A stretch of 64,000 nt of DNA from Gossypium raimondii (lineage: Eukaryota > Streptophyta > Magnoliopsida > Malvales > Malvaceae). A program made the position numbers and the translations under genes. The stretch spans positions 2,294,001 through 2,358,000 of the forward strand of contig NC_068565.1 of assembly GCF_025698545.1 (NCBI RefSeq), written 5' to 3'. Each line of letters begins with the position of its first letter. Within the stretch, counting starts at the first letter, position 1. Positions 22,287 through 34,760 of the stretch are shown piece after piece. Below the pieces are notes generated by a model, which worked only from the letters and a program-made list of their open reading frames with translations, made no database searches and was not told the DNA's origin.

Positions 22287-23180
22287 GAACACGTCCGGCT
22301 GGGATTCTTTTCAGGCCAAGGTCGTAACAATGCAAAGGATGCTCGTGCCGAGTGACTGAATGCACCTGTTGTCTACCATTGTGGGCATGTATGTTCATTG
22401 TGAACCACTAGAATTGTTCGTCCACCCGCTTCTGAATTATTTTATCATGTCCCCAAGACAGAGTCCGTGCACTCGAACCGGCTCCGGCTCGTGAAAACCT
22501 TGTGAGAACCCGAAGCTTGCGAGTTTTTTCTAACCGGCTACAAGTGACACTACACCTAAAACTTTCCGGTTTCGTTTTCCTCCTCAACGTGGCTTTGCTT
22601 CTTTTTATTACACTGCCTGGTTAGAGAAAAAACCGAAAACTGATCCGAACCGAACCATAGTGCCTGAATGATTTTTGAAATATAAGTAAAAAGTCGTGGT
22701 TATTTTTTGAATTTTATTTTTTATTAATTTATAATTGATTTTATTCTTTTTATGATGTAGGAATAGATGTTTTATATTTAAATTAGTGAAATAATTTTAA
22801 AATTCTATATAAAAATGTTTTTCAAATATAGACAAACGTTATTGATTAATTTTATTTATTTGAAAATTATTTTGGTTTATATAATCCTTTAATATATACT
22901 AGAAATTTATGTGTATGCATGTGGAGGCAATAGATTTAAAACGTAGATGCGTGTTTAAAACTAATATATAGTAAACGATGAAACGTATAGTTTGAAACTT
23001 ATTAATCATAATAACACGTGAAATATATACGATATTAAAACAAAAAATAAATTAAATTATGAGTATAACGAATTTAAATACACTTAAGATAAACAATATT
23101 AAATGCACTACAATTATTTATCATGATTTTTTTATCAATTATGAGTTAGTGTCGAGTTGACTTGTGATACTAATTCAATA
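22287..23180. other. 3' flank of the PPR gene, then AT-rich spacer
   Basis: 22287-22620 is unusually balanced in base composition and may be 3' UTR or an old gene fragment. After about 22680 it is AT-rich without recognisable features. Confidence 0.4.
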
Positions 23181-23189
23181 AACAATGTT

Positions 23190-23735
23190 ATTAATATATA
23201 CAATTAATAAAGATAATAAATTGTGCATATTAAAATTAGAATATATAAAATCTTGGTTGAGTGATAAAATTTAAAGTTTTATTACTCTATTTGGCACAAG
23301 TTTGAATCTCACTATATGGCGTATTTTAACTGGTTCTTGTTAAAGTGAAAGACTAAAATACTGTCGAATAATATAATTTATTTTCAATTACAAAAGAACA
23401 TTTCCGTAATTTTCTAACCAAGTTGGTATCCGTTTAACCCACGATACCTACTCAGTCAGGGGTTTTATTAATAGTAAGTATAGATACACAATTGATGGAG
23501 ATAATAAATTGTATATATTAAAAAAATGCATAAAATAAATTAAAATGAAGTTTTAGTTGAGTGATAAATTTAAAGTTTTAATAATTCAATCGGTGCGAGT
23601 TCAAATCCCATCATACATATATATATTAATTGATTTTTGTTAAAGTGAAAAGACGAAATACCATTGAATAATATAACTTTCTAATTTTGGGAAGATATTT
23701 TCGTAATTTTTGGTATCTAATTATTTTGAGTTTAA
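23190..23735 (+). repeat. Diverged tandem duplication, SINE-like unit, about 300-bp period
   Basis: Unit 1 (about 23190-23430) and unit 2 (about 23490-23735) share, in order: 'agataataaattgt.atatt', 'ttggttgagtgataaa.ttt', a tRNA box-B-like 'agttcaaatccca' / 'agtttgaatctca', 'ttcttgttaaagtgaaa.ga' and 'aaata.c.t.gaataatata'. The box-like blocks suggest each unit is a diverged tRNA-derived SINE. Confidence 0.5.
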
Positions 23736-23935
23736 ATAATATGTACATATAATAACCTTTATAAAATAATATATAATTATATTATATTTCAATCTTCAAA
23801 AATAATAAAATTTTGGTTTAATCCTAAACATTATAAACTTAATTAAATTATATTTTAACTCAAAATATTATGATTTAATTTGGGTTCCAAAAATTTCTAG
23901 CTTTAGATTTCTTCAACCTACACTAGTTTGATTTA

Positions 23936-24085
23936 GGGTGAGTTTGGATGGGCGGTGTGTTTACCTACGGTTAGTGTAAAAATAGCGGTGGCGGTGAGAT
24001 TAAATACTGTAGCGATACTGTAGCGTGAGACAAAAAGTAAGCTAAACGCACCGCACCGCACCCAATCGCCCATCCAAACCCATCC
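23936..24085. mobile_element. Tourist-like MITE, copy B
   Basis: The left end GGGTGAGTTTGGATGGGCGG directly follows TTA. The interior is 'gttagtgtaaaaatagcggt' and 'actgtagcgatactgtagcg', and the right end is '...cgcccatccaaacccatcc'. The right target copy is not intact. Confidence 0.7.
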
Positions 24086-26200
24086 AATCTTGCATGTAAT
24101 CATCATCTTCAAGTATATTTTTAATGTTCTTTTTTTTCCAAATTTTATATTGTCCAAGTTTTTGACTTTGAGAATTAGCTACTTGCATTTTTTTTCAAAA
24201 ATAATAAAATTAATTTTATGTATTTATCGAGTCAATCAGTTTGACCCAACCCGTTATTACCTCTAATTAAACTTCAGAGTAAAAGTGTTCATGAACCGTA
24301 TTTGTAATACATATTTTGGAATATTATGTATAGCTCGATTCATAAAGAATTTTATTTAGGAGTGCATGATTTGTTAAAATCGAATTAATTGATTAATTCA
24401 GTTAAAAATTAAAACCAAATTGAAATTAGTTGAATTATATAAAATATTTTTAATATATTTTTTCTATTGTTGAAAATTATGATTTGAATAAGCTAGTTGA
24501 ACTTCAACGCCATCTAATTCAAGCTGTTAGAGTAGATCGAACCTCAGAGGAGACCATAATTGTATTAGAAATTTTCAAATGTTTTTTCAAGAGGTTTAAA
24601 AAGCAATTTTACCATTTAGGAGGAGACAAGTACCCTTATTTACCCCTCATGGTTATGCAAAAGGCTTAGATCTCCACACTTTTTCCTAATTTAGTATGTC
24701 AAACTTTTTTGGTCTGATTGGATACTTAAATTTGATAATTTTTCTCAATTTGGTACCTGAACTTGACTCTTTTTCCTAATTTGTACTTAATCTTTTTTTT
24801 TGTTCGATTTGGTACTTTTCAAACGTTTTGTAAATTACTCAAATATACTAACAATGTTATTTTTTTATGAAGTAGCAAAATGATCAATGTATGACTCATA
24901 TGTAACAAATATGATTTTTTTTGTATTTTGTATGTTCAATTACTTTTAGTTTTGTTTGTTTAATTAATTATTTTATTAATTGAAAATAATAAATTTCTTT
25001 TAATTTGGGGTTTTAAATTTTTTTCTTATTTAATATTAATTAGTTAAGCATAGCTCAATACCTATTTTTTAAACATGAATTTCCTCTGATAATTTTTGTA
25101 GCATAACAAAAAAAAAACACCGTTAGTGTTTTACGTAATTTGTAGAACATTTAATAAATTTAGGTACGAAATTGAATCCAAAAAAAAAAGCTTGGGTACC
25201 AAATTAGAAAAAAATGGCAAGTTCAAGTACCAAATTTGGTCCCAAAAAAAGTTCAGTACCAAATTTTAAAAAAAATGGCAAGTTCAGGTACCTAATTGGG
25301 CAAAAAAATTTTAGATACCAAATTAGAAAAAAAAGTGTCAAGTTCAAGAACCAATGTTATATTAAACCTTATGCAAAAACTTACTAGGCATCATTTCATT
25401 TTTCAAGTATGATCAAGTTTGAGTTTTATGGATGGAAAAAATAATGTTTAGGAGAGTTTTTTCCGACCCGATTTGACTTTAGTTTTAGTTAGAGCCGATG
25501 CAGTATGAGACAAAATGCCTATAAATGATAAGAATCACTAATGTCTAGTGTCGGACTCCTAACATTTAGTTCATAAACATGACATTTTTTTTAACTTAGT
25601 CCCTAAACTTTTTTAGTTCATATTAGTCTCAAAACTTAACTTTTCTCAATTTGATCTCTGAAATTGAATTCCGTTAAGGTATGATAATATGGTCCTCTAA
25701 GATTTTACCACATCATCACCTAAAAATTAATATATATATGTAAAAACAAAAAACAAAAAATATAAAAAAAATTCAAGTGATGATATGGTACAGGCTTAGA
25801 ATGTCATGTCATCATAGCTTAACGAAATTCAAGTTCAGGTACCAAATTGGTAAAAGCTATCAAGCTTCGAAACTAATGCAGACTAAAAAAAGTTCAAAGA
25901 CCAAAATAAAAAATGTTATCAAGTTCAAGGATTAAATGTTATTTTATCCCAAACTAATAATATCTCTAGATTAGAATGTGAATGTTCATCTTTTCTGGCT
26001 TGAACCAAGATGATATGACTTCAATGAATACTACAATCAGCCAAAATGGACTAAAATGAATAACTTGAGAGACCATAGGTTTAGACCAAAATGAAGACAA
26101 ATTTCATACAATAAAGCAAAGAATTCAAAGATTCACAATGTTTTCATTTTTCAAAATGGGTTTATTTACTAACAACAACCTTATCATCATATGTTGGCCT
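24086..26200. other. Intergenic with two foldback-type repeats
   Basis: About 24690-25370 alternates 'aatttggtacctgaacttga'-type and complementary 'caagttcaggtacctaattg'-type blocks, a multi-copy foldback repeat. About 25545-25949 is another foldback related to those at 1593 and 43627; its right end is 'ggattaaatgttattttatc'. No gene is supported. The last 200 bases are the 3' flank of the minus-strand F-box gene. Confidence 0.45.
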
Positions 26201-27271
26201 TCACTCACAAGGGAAAATCGAGGTTCGAAATGCGTGTGCCGAGAACCACAACGGGAGGGTAGCGTTGTTCTGCACCGAGTACATCTCTTTCCACGCCCAG
26301 CTCGTCCGATGATAGACCAAAACCTGCTTGTGCGTCGCCAAGAAGACGCATTCGCCGGTTTGAGCTATAGGGAAAATACCATGTACTAGTCCCTTAATGC
26401 ACCCAAGACTCACCCTATCCACCATATGCCAAAGCTCCCTCTCATAGTCTTTCATTACCCAAATCTTCATCCATGTATCCGAAATCTCGATCAAAGACAA
26501 ACATCCGTCGGATTCCAACAAGTAAACTCGGTTCCCTGTCCCGTATCTAGTTTCATCCGGCACCGAAACCTTTCTCCAAACCTCGAAATTGAGATCAAGC
26601 ACGAGTATGTACGAACCGCTACCGGTTAACCAATGAAGCGCGCTATTGACGTACACAACTTGGTTCCTATTCATATGTGTGAAGATTTCTTCTTGGGAAG
26701 AAACAAATTTTCTCCACTTATTCGAATCGGAATCAAATATCAAACACGCGAATGTCTTGTCCGGTCTACGACTTGACCCCGCACATTGATACCCCGCTAA
26801 CACAACATCAAACTTACCCCGCGACGGATCACAGGCCAAACCAACAAGCGTGGCCTCACTGTCGGGGTAAAACCGGGTTAAATTCTGGTCCTTAATCTTA
26901 GGCAACACCTTAAACTCCCTAGTCATTGGATTACAAACATAATAAACACCCTTAACAGCAATGCTGGAACAACACAACAATCCATTACATGAAGCTCTAA
27001 TGTTGACCTTGTCTCGTAAGAAATCCAATGAAAATTCGGACACACCCGTCGAATTATCGACACAGATTAAGCTCGAATTCGGCTTGGTCGAATCGTGGAC
27101 CTCAACAAGGACCATGGGATTCTTATCAGACACCTGGTTGTAAAGTTTAACGAAATATTTGTCTGAGGGCAATCCATGCCAAAGTTTGCAAACAGTTCTG
27201 GTTTTAAAAAGGGGCTTTATAGGTAATCTAGCAAGGACTTCTATAATAACTTCATCAGGGAAAAAACTCAT
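26201..27271 (-). CDS. F-box protein (F-box plus associated beta-propeller-like domain), At5g49610-like
   Basis: Intronless coding region of 356 residues starting at the ATG at 27271. Residues 1 to about 40 are the F-box (FPDEVIIEVLARLPIKPLF.TRTVCKLW), which binds SKP1/ASK proteins in an SCF ubiquitin ligase. Residues from about 90 carry the F-box-associated region (NGLLCCSS..., YVCNPMTREFKVLPK) typical of plant F-box proteins with a kelch-like or FBA substrate domain. Overall layout and length match the At5g49610 type. Substrate unknown. Just upstream of the ATG a short 5' UTR intron is likely: on the minus strand, CTG|gtaagc at 27347 and ttaag|AT at 27274. Confidence 0.85.
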   Translation of the reverse strand: MSFFPDEVIIEVLARLPIKPLFKTRTVCKLWHGLPSDKYFVKLYNQVSDKNPMVLVEVHDSTKPNSSLICVDNSTGVSEFSLDFLRDKVNIRASCNGLLCCSSIAVKGVYYVCNPMTREFKVLPKIKDQNLTRFYPDSEATLVGLACDPSRGKFDVVLAGYQCAGSSRRPDKTFACLIFDSDSNKWRKFVSSQEEIFTHMNRNQVVYVNSALHWLTGSGSYILVLDLNFEVWRKVSVPDETRYGTGNRVYLLESDGCLSLIEISDTWMKIWVMKDYERELWHMVDRVSLGCIKGLVHGIFPIAQTGECVFLATHKQVLVYHRTSWAWKEMYSVQNNATLPLWFSAHAFRTSIFPCE

Positions 27272-29852
27272 ATCTTAAAAATTTTATAATTTAATCCAAG
27301 AAACCAAAAAAGAAGAAGAAAAAAGAAGATCTTTAAAATTTGCTTACCAGATGAATAAAAACTGCCATTTCAGAGATAAAGAGAAAGCTTTTATGGATTG
27401 AATGGGGGATTTGGTGAAGAGGAAACTAGCAGTTATAAGCAGGCCGTTCTACGATGACACCTTTTTCTTTGGTTAAAATATGATGTTAGTCCCTGCACTT
27501 TGACAAAATTTGAGATTTAAAAAAGGGAAAATATAAATTTTTGGTATCTGAACTTGGATTTAGGGTTTTTTTTTTTGTCCAGTTAGGTACTTAAACTTTT
27601 GAATAGTTCAATGACTTAAATGAAAAATTTCGAATAGTTCAGTAATCATGTTGTAACTTTTTTAAGTTGAATGACTAAAATGCAAACTTACTAATAGTTT
27701 AGTGAAAAGAGTGTAGCTTACCCTTTTATTTTTCATTTTATTTTTGGTTAAAATATGTTGTTAGTCCCTATAGTTTGACAAAATTCAAGATTTAGTGCCT
27801 GTACTTAAAAAGTTCCTCCTACTTTATTGATTTAAAATCCCAATACAATCATTAAAATCGTAATTTAGAATTTTGATTAGATTGTCCTCATATGATTGGT
27901 TAGAAAATAAACATGATAAATTGACAAATTTCAAAAAAACTACCAAAAACGATAATGATTGAACTAAGATTTTAAATTAAAAAAAAAGGGATTGAATTTT
28001 TAACATTTTAAAGTATAAGAATTAAATCTTAAATTCTATACAAGTAGAGGGACTAACAGAAAATTTTAACCTCTTCTTCTTTCAACTCTACGAAGTACAA
28101 AGGCATGCTATAAAATAAAAAGTCAATTAAACAAATTCAAGCCCGCGAATTGGAATATCGAATATGTGCCAATTAAAACACATGCTACATGCAGCATTTT
28201 AGCTTAATTATATAATATTTTTTGAACAACCGATCGTATTTACTCTTTTTGGCACAATATCTAGAATTATTTATAACCCCTCTCCGACTCATAAATAGGA
28301 GGATAATGCGTTTCAATGCACTCGAACCCACGTCCTCCTACATTAACAATAATATTCATACCAATCGAGCTAAGACTCGATCGATTATAATATCATATTT
28401 TTTAACTTTGCGAACAGATTCAAATACCGCACATAAATTTTTTTATTATTTTAATATGTGATATTTTAACTTGTGAAAGAGGACTTTCAAAAAGAAATTG
28501 TCAATTTAAGTTGATTGATTACTTTGAATTTTAATTCAATAAATTAATTTTAAATTCGTGTTATTTCGATCCTAAGTTTATTTAAATTTTTTAATTCACT
28601 AGTAGAAAGTAAACTGTTAAGGTCATGATCAATGTTTTCGAGATCAAACTTGTTAAGTTGGTGTTTTAGTTCGAACAAACAATCTGATTTCAATTAAATA
28701 AACTATTAAAAATTTTAAAAAACTTAAAAATATTATAATATTAAAAGAATATAAAATCCAATTCAATAGTTGACTTAACTAAATTTTTAACCTAATTTAA
28801 TCAATTCACAAATCAATTGTTAAGATAATAATCCAAAATATAATAATCAGATAAACTTGAAAAGTCTGATGAGGCATTTCTAGATTCTAGTGTTTGAATT
28901 ACAAACATATTAGTTTAGTCAAAGAAAAGGAAACGGTAGAATTCGTCGAACATTTTTTTATGTGAAAAAATAGAATATAAAATATAGATGATTTTCTTTA
29001 TCGGGATCTTTTAACGATTTGATGATGTAATCAATGTTCTTGAGATAAGATTAGATCGATCGATTCAATCGATTGAGATTAAAAATCGACTAGTATTCTG
29101 GTCTGAATAAAAGAGTTAAATCGATTGAATTGGAAACTGTTGAAACTGAGAAAATTTGAAAATTGAGACAAAAATTAATAGTTAAACAAGTCAAATCGGT
29201 TTAATATTTTTTTATTTTTAATTATTTATTTAATTATTGTTTGTCCAACAGTTGAATTAATCAAACTAATTGAATTAAGAACCAACGGTCTAACTAGTTC
29301 AATTATTAGAACCTTGTATGTAAGACTCTTTTATACCACATCATCAAAGTGATGACATGGCATAACCTTAGAACGTCACATCATCAAACTTATATATTTT
29401 TTAAGGGAGTAAAATGAATTTAACTGTCAAGTTCAAGGGCTACAAATTATATTATCCACTCTTAACATATGCTTATGCCTATGATAAAAAACTTTGAGGT
29501 CCCTTAAAAAAGATCATAAATTCGATCTTGTGTATAAAAAAAACACCATTAGAAGAATCCGACCCGACTCAACTCTAAATTTAATCGACCCAATGTTGTT
29601 ATGTACTAAAATCTCATAAATCATGTTTACCATAGAAAGAGCTAAATCAAAGCCTTAGATTATAAACATATTTACATATGCATAGAGAAATATATGTGTT
29701 CATCGCTATTTATATAAACAACACCAAAAATTTAAACAAGATTGAGTTATAACACCAGTGTGCAAACCGATGACAGCATACCAAAAGTATCGATACGGAG
29801 GTTCGGATGCAGCCGATGACTGATCCACAATGGTTGCGAGTCTCTTAGTAGT
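27272..29852. other. Intergenic with foldback repeats and a SINE
   Basis: 27272-27430 is the F-box 5' leader. About 27475-28075 has two blocks of 'gttagtccctgcactttgac' type with the complement 'tagagggactaacagaaaat' at the right, so one repeat inserted into or duplicated beside another. A minus-strand SINE occupies about 28255-28400. The rest is AT-rich. The last part contains the 3' UTR of the Agenet gene (minus strand). Confidence 0.4.
28255..28400 (-). mobile_element. tRNA-derived SINE copy
   Basis: On the minus strand it reads box A-like 'gagtcttagctcgattggta', then 'gtaggaggacgtgggttcga' (box B) and 'gcattatcctcctatttatg', the full set of blocks of the SINE family. Confidence 0.55.
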
Positions 29853-32275
29853 TCAGATAGTATCCTGAAAAGGAAGAAAGTAAACAAGCATTAGTTTGTC
29901 TTTGATTGTAATGGGGATGTCGTACCACGAGACACGAATGCCAGTTTCGATGATTATGGCGGCATTATAGACATGTTTTTTTTTTGTAAATTCGAGATTT
30001 TCTTACCTTGGAAGGAATGATCCATTTTCCATTAATCCATTCTTGATGAAGCCTCAGATCATTGTGTTTGAATTCCATTACCTCGTTTGTGGTCTGAAAG
30101 TAGACTGCATATTTCCAGGTAGTGAGAACTTTAATGACTTGACCGATCCACCACCCGTCATTATACCAGGCATCAACGTTTTCGAACAGTTTATAACGAC
30201 GGGTGCATCGAGCATGTTGGGGACGGGGTCTTATATACGAAGCATATGCTTCTTCCCTAAGAAATGCACCCAGATCTTCGGTTTTTAAAGTCAGATATTC
30301 CACCAAATACTTATCATTGCCTAATGAGTCCACAATGATGGCGGAGTACCATGAACCTTCGTAACCAGGTTCATCGCTTTTGACCTCTACCCTCGTACCC
30401 TTCGGAAATTTCACCCGAAACCTTTTTTCATTGACATCCATCTTGTGTAGTAACCTGTTAGAGTTCATTACGAGAGGTCTTGAGTTTTCCTGCATGTCAT
30501 AGCGCAACGTATTCAATGATTAACGGAAGAACAAAGCATAAAACATTGTGATCAATGGTTTATGCAACGGAAACACATCAAAAAATACCTCAGAAGCAAT
30601 GATCCATTTTCCATTCTTCCAGTCCTGATGAATCCTCAACTTCAAGTGATCAAATTCTAATTCCTCATCCGGTAAGCTGAAATAAACAGCATATTTCGAT
30701 CCATCAAGCACCCTGGAAATCACACCAATCCACCACCCGTCGTTATACCGTGCGTCAACTACTTCACGTAGACAAAAACTTGCAACCGGTGAAAGTTCAG
30801 GTGGACACGGTCTGATATGTTGAGCTTTTGCTTCTGCCCTGAGAGGCACTCCATCTTCTTTCCTCGAGGTCGAATATTCCACCAAGTACTTGTCGTTGCC
30901 ACGATATTCGACAATGACAGCATTATACCATGAACCCCTAAAACCTTCTTCATCACTGGTGATTTCCACTTCATCACCCTTTCGAAACTCGGCATCTGCC
31001 TGTTTTTTCCGAAACACGATCTTCAGTTTCACATTTCTGGGTTTATCATCATTCTCATTAGATGAATTGGCCTGTGATTCAAGATTTTAAACTCAAGATT
31101 TTAAACAACTAAGAACATATTTTAGTAATGATCAAAAAAGGGAATATTAATCAACAAGGAAAAGCTATCATATTCAATTCAAAACCGAACATGTAAGTAG
31201 TCGTGTTCAATATATGAATATGAGAATATGATCTCTGGAAAATCTACATCTAACTATAACCATGTAAGATACATTCTCGTGCTCACACCTAAATCCGAGT
31301 AACATAATCGAACACAAATACACATTTTGTAATGATAAAAAAAAAAAAAAAAGGACAATGCATCAACAAGAAAAAAAGCTATCATATTCAATTCAACGTT
31401 GAACACCTATGTTGCTCGGATTCTTCATGTTCGATACGAATTCCTACAAGGAAAACCTTGTGTCAAATGGATACCGGTACTCATATCCGAATCCGAATAA
31501 CATAACTAATGGAGTATTTAATTAAAGAAACGAAGAAACCCATCATTAGTAATTGCACATATTTTGTAATGATCAAAAAAGGACTATGCATCAACAAGCT
31601 ATGATATTCAATTCAACATCAAACCCCACACCCAGATCTGTACTCACACTCGAATTCGAGTAACAGTCGAACACAAATACCCATTAGTTAATTGAATATT
31701 TGATTAAATAAAACAACATATAACCCATCATTAATCATTGTACCAAAAATGAACTCAGCAAAGTTAAAAAAGTAAAATTTTCAATATATAACAAATAAAG
31801 CACGGTGGAATCAGGTCACAATTTTTTATATAAAAAATACCAGTTCAGCCATTGATGGGACCCAAGACCCATCGTCCCATTCTCTATGAAGCCGCAAATT
31901 ACACTGATGAATTTCACTTTTTTCTTCTACTTTTCCTTCATTCCCATGAAAACCCACAACGTATTTGGAATCCTTGAGCAAATCCCTAACGACACCTTGA
32001 TGCCACCCGTTCTCCCAATAGGCGTCGACGGCGTCTCCGATTTTGAAGCAACGGTTGAGCTCCAGCGGAGGCGACGGTCGCACGTGGGTTAAGTCGACGT
32101 ACCCCCTGACACATTTGGAACCGTCTTCGGCGTGGTACTCGACGAACACCATGTTTATCTGCATTGCCGAAGGGGGTCGGAGCACGGTGGCTGCGTAATA
32201 CGCTCCGTTTGGTCGTTTCACTTCAATTTGGTCGCCTTTGCTTAATGGCCCTTGGGATTGTCGTCTTATTTTCAT
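29853..32275 (-). CDS. Agenet (plant Tudor-like) domain protein with six Agenet repeats
   Basis: Four exons on the minus strand: 32275-31841, 31071-30589, 30489-30007 and 29864-29853. All three introns are phase 0 with GT/AG ends, giving 470 residues. The last exon adds only three residues and the stop. The ATG at 32275 (MKIRRQSQGP) is the first in frame; the frame is open upstream only from a TTG. Each of the first three exons carries a pair of Agenet domains. The first of each pair has the 'G..VEV.SDE.GF.GSWY.A.IV' form with 'YLVEY'. The second has 'DA.YNDGWW.G.V....D..KYAVYF' and ends 'LR.H..W..GKWI'. Agenet/Tudor-like folds bind methylated histone or other partners, so a nuclear chromatin or RNA role is inferred. 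Exons 2 and 3 are both exactly 483 bases, pointing to exon duplication. Intron 1 holds a tandem repeat. Confidence 0.85.
31123..31760. repeat. Three diverged tandem units in intron 1 of the Agenet gene
   Basis: Units begin near 31123, 31327 and 31563. Each starts 'gtaatgatcaaaaaagg', followed by 'atcaacaa', 'agctatcatattcaattcaa' and later 'gaacacaaatac'. A partial fourth start may be at 31735. Period is about 200-240 bp. Confidence 0.6.
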
Positions 32276-34716
32276 TTTTTTTTCAGTGTGTTTGTTTGTT
32301 TTTCTTTTTCTTTCGGATTTTCCCGAGAAAAATTTGAGATCAAACGAGTAGAGTGTGATGATGGAACTGATGAATGATCGGCTAGCTGGCGCAGGATAGA
32401 GCAATGGCGGGATGCTGTGTCAGTAACATTATTCTCATGAATGCTCTTCGAACGGGTTTTATTTACGGAACTAGCCTTTTCCTCTTTTAGGTCTAATTTG
32501 GTTTTAGTCCCCTTAGTATATTGAAATTCAATATTTAATCCTCAACTTAAATTCGGCAGCATTTTGATTTTGTTTACTTTTATACTGTTATTACCTACTC
32601 CGAAATTGATAACACTTTTAATTGGCAATGTTAAAGTAGAGGTATTCATAGACTGAGTTAGACCTAGACTCGATTTTAAAAAATTTCTTTAGCCTAGGCT
32701 CAATCTGACCCAATTTGCTTAAATGACTCGGAGTTGAAAAAAATTAATGTGGCATATGTGTTATTTTTTTGTTCAATCTGGTATCTGTATTTGACAAAAG
32801 TTATATATTTTGGTACCCAAAAGTTAATTGTCAAAATTATAGTTTTAAACTTTTTATGATTTTGTTAATAAAATAAACTTAGTGTTAGTTTAAAATTTGT
32901 TTAATTTCGTGTTTAATTTGTCAAATACAATTCGATGAATGTGATTTAATTCGGTTTTTAGGGTTGATTTGATTAAGTTAATTGCTAATATTATTAGCTA
33001 ATTATGAATTTCCATCAAATCAACTCTAAAACCTTGATTAAAAACTAAAAATTAACGATGTAATTTATGGGCACCAAAATATATAACTTTTTATCAAATA
33101 CAAATACTAGATTTGACCAAAAAATAACACGGACATTAGAAAAAATGTCAAACTTAATTGCCAAATTATGTATCAAGCCAAAATTTAATCCCACACCTAT
33201 TCCAAAGGGCCTAGGTCAACCACCCACTACACCATGATCCATGGACCCCTCTTTATTAAGTTAATGACACAGAAAAAAAATTATATAATTGATTGCATTT
33301 CCAATTAACACTAACTAAAAAAAAACCAAAATTTTGTCAAATTGAAAGATAAGGACAAAGGACTAAGGACTAAATTTGTGTCTTTGTGGACCAGTTTAGT
33401 CCCTGTTCTATTAAAAATAATTAAATAAGGTCAAATTGTTTACCGAGTTAATATTTTTAAGTTTTATGGTTTTGTAAATGAATTTTTTGTTTGGAATTGA
33501 ATTGTAATTGAAAAATTAAATTTCAAGATATTGTTTATACAGTAAATGTTATCTCTGTTATAAGTTAATTTATTTGATTCTTTTAATAGTATAAGGACTA
33601 AAATGATCCATTTAATAATATAGGGACTAATTTAATTCAGTTCCTATAATACAGGGACCTTTTAAGTACTTTAACCTCTTTCAAAATGGATACTAGTCCA
33701 TGGCTTGTAAAGTGGATAAGGGCCCATTAATATGGTGTGCCTCGAATTATAATGAAAATTTTAAGATTTGTATTAAATCAATTTTTTATTTGAAAATCTT
33801 ACTTTAATGGCTAATTTTCTAGCTGATTTAAAATTTTGGTTAGACTATTTTCATATGACGTGATGTATTATTGATATAAAATAAACAATTAAGTCGATAA
33901 ATTTTGCTAGAAACTATCATCAATGGTAATGATTGGACCTGAGATTTTAAATTGAAAAAGTAGGAGGATTGAATTTTAACTTTTAAAATACAAAGACTAA
34001 ATCTCAACTTTTATCAAAGTACGAGGACTAAGAACATATTTTGACTTTTTAAAATCCCAATTTCAGTAAGTAAAGGGTGATAGGTATCTAATCGCATTTT
34101 TTGGTAAACTATACCAAGGTCATTAAATTATAGTAAGTTTATATTTTTGTCATTTAATTTTAAGAACTTACAAGTCGGTCACTGAACTATTTGAATGCTA
34201 TAGTTTAAATTGTTGAACTATTCGAATATTAACATTTAAGTCACTGGCCTGTTAACTTAGCACTCGACATCTAATATGGCAGCTAAGTCACTATTTATCA
34301 TAGGGTAAATTGCACCTAAGGTCACTCAATTGTTAGTAAGTTTACACTTCGATTACTTAATTTTAAAAAGTTAAAAATTGGTCATTGAATTATTCGAAAG
34401 TTATACAATAGGATTTTGGGACCTTTTTCACAATTGTCCAGCCTCCTTATTCGACGAAGAAACACATTAAACCAAAGCTTTTTCCCTTCTCTTTCAACTT
34501 TATGATTTAGTTTTCCTTGAAATGACCTAAAACTTCATTGATTTAAACCTAAAGCTTTAACTAAAAATGTCTTTTATCTTCATCCACCACCATTGGATGG
34601 CCACCTCACTTCGATATGTTCCTCTTTTAAGTGAGACTTTTTCTTTGACTGTTTGGATTGAGCCTTTATCATTCGGAACTCTTCAACTAACTCCTGATCG
34701 AATTTGATACATTTGA

Positions 34717-34720
<4 letters not shown>
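32276..34720. other. Intergenic: Agenet promoter and several foldback-type repeats
   Basis: 32276-32460 is the Agenet gene's leader and promoter region. About 32740-33190 is a foldback repeat of the 'ggtatctgtatttgacaaaa' family (sister copies at 10383 and 57540). About 33364-33680 and 33720-34060 contain 'ggactaa'-type repeat blocks. From 34090 short 'gtcactgaactatttgaat' blocks recur. No gene is supported. Confidence 0.4.

Positions 34721-34758
<38 letters not shown>
34720..34758. repeat. (CT)n microsatellite
   Basis: An uninterrupted run of CT dinucleotides, close to twenty units. No gene directly downstream is recognisable. Confidence 0.9.

Positions 34759-34760
<2 letters not shown>

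Noticed and set aside
32276-32404. 43-codon extension of the Agenet protein
   Set aside because: No ATG; open frame in the 5' leader only.
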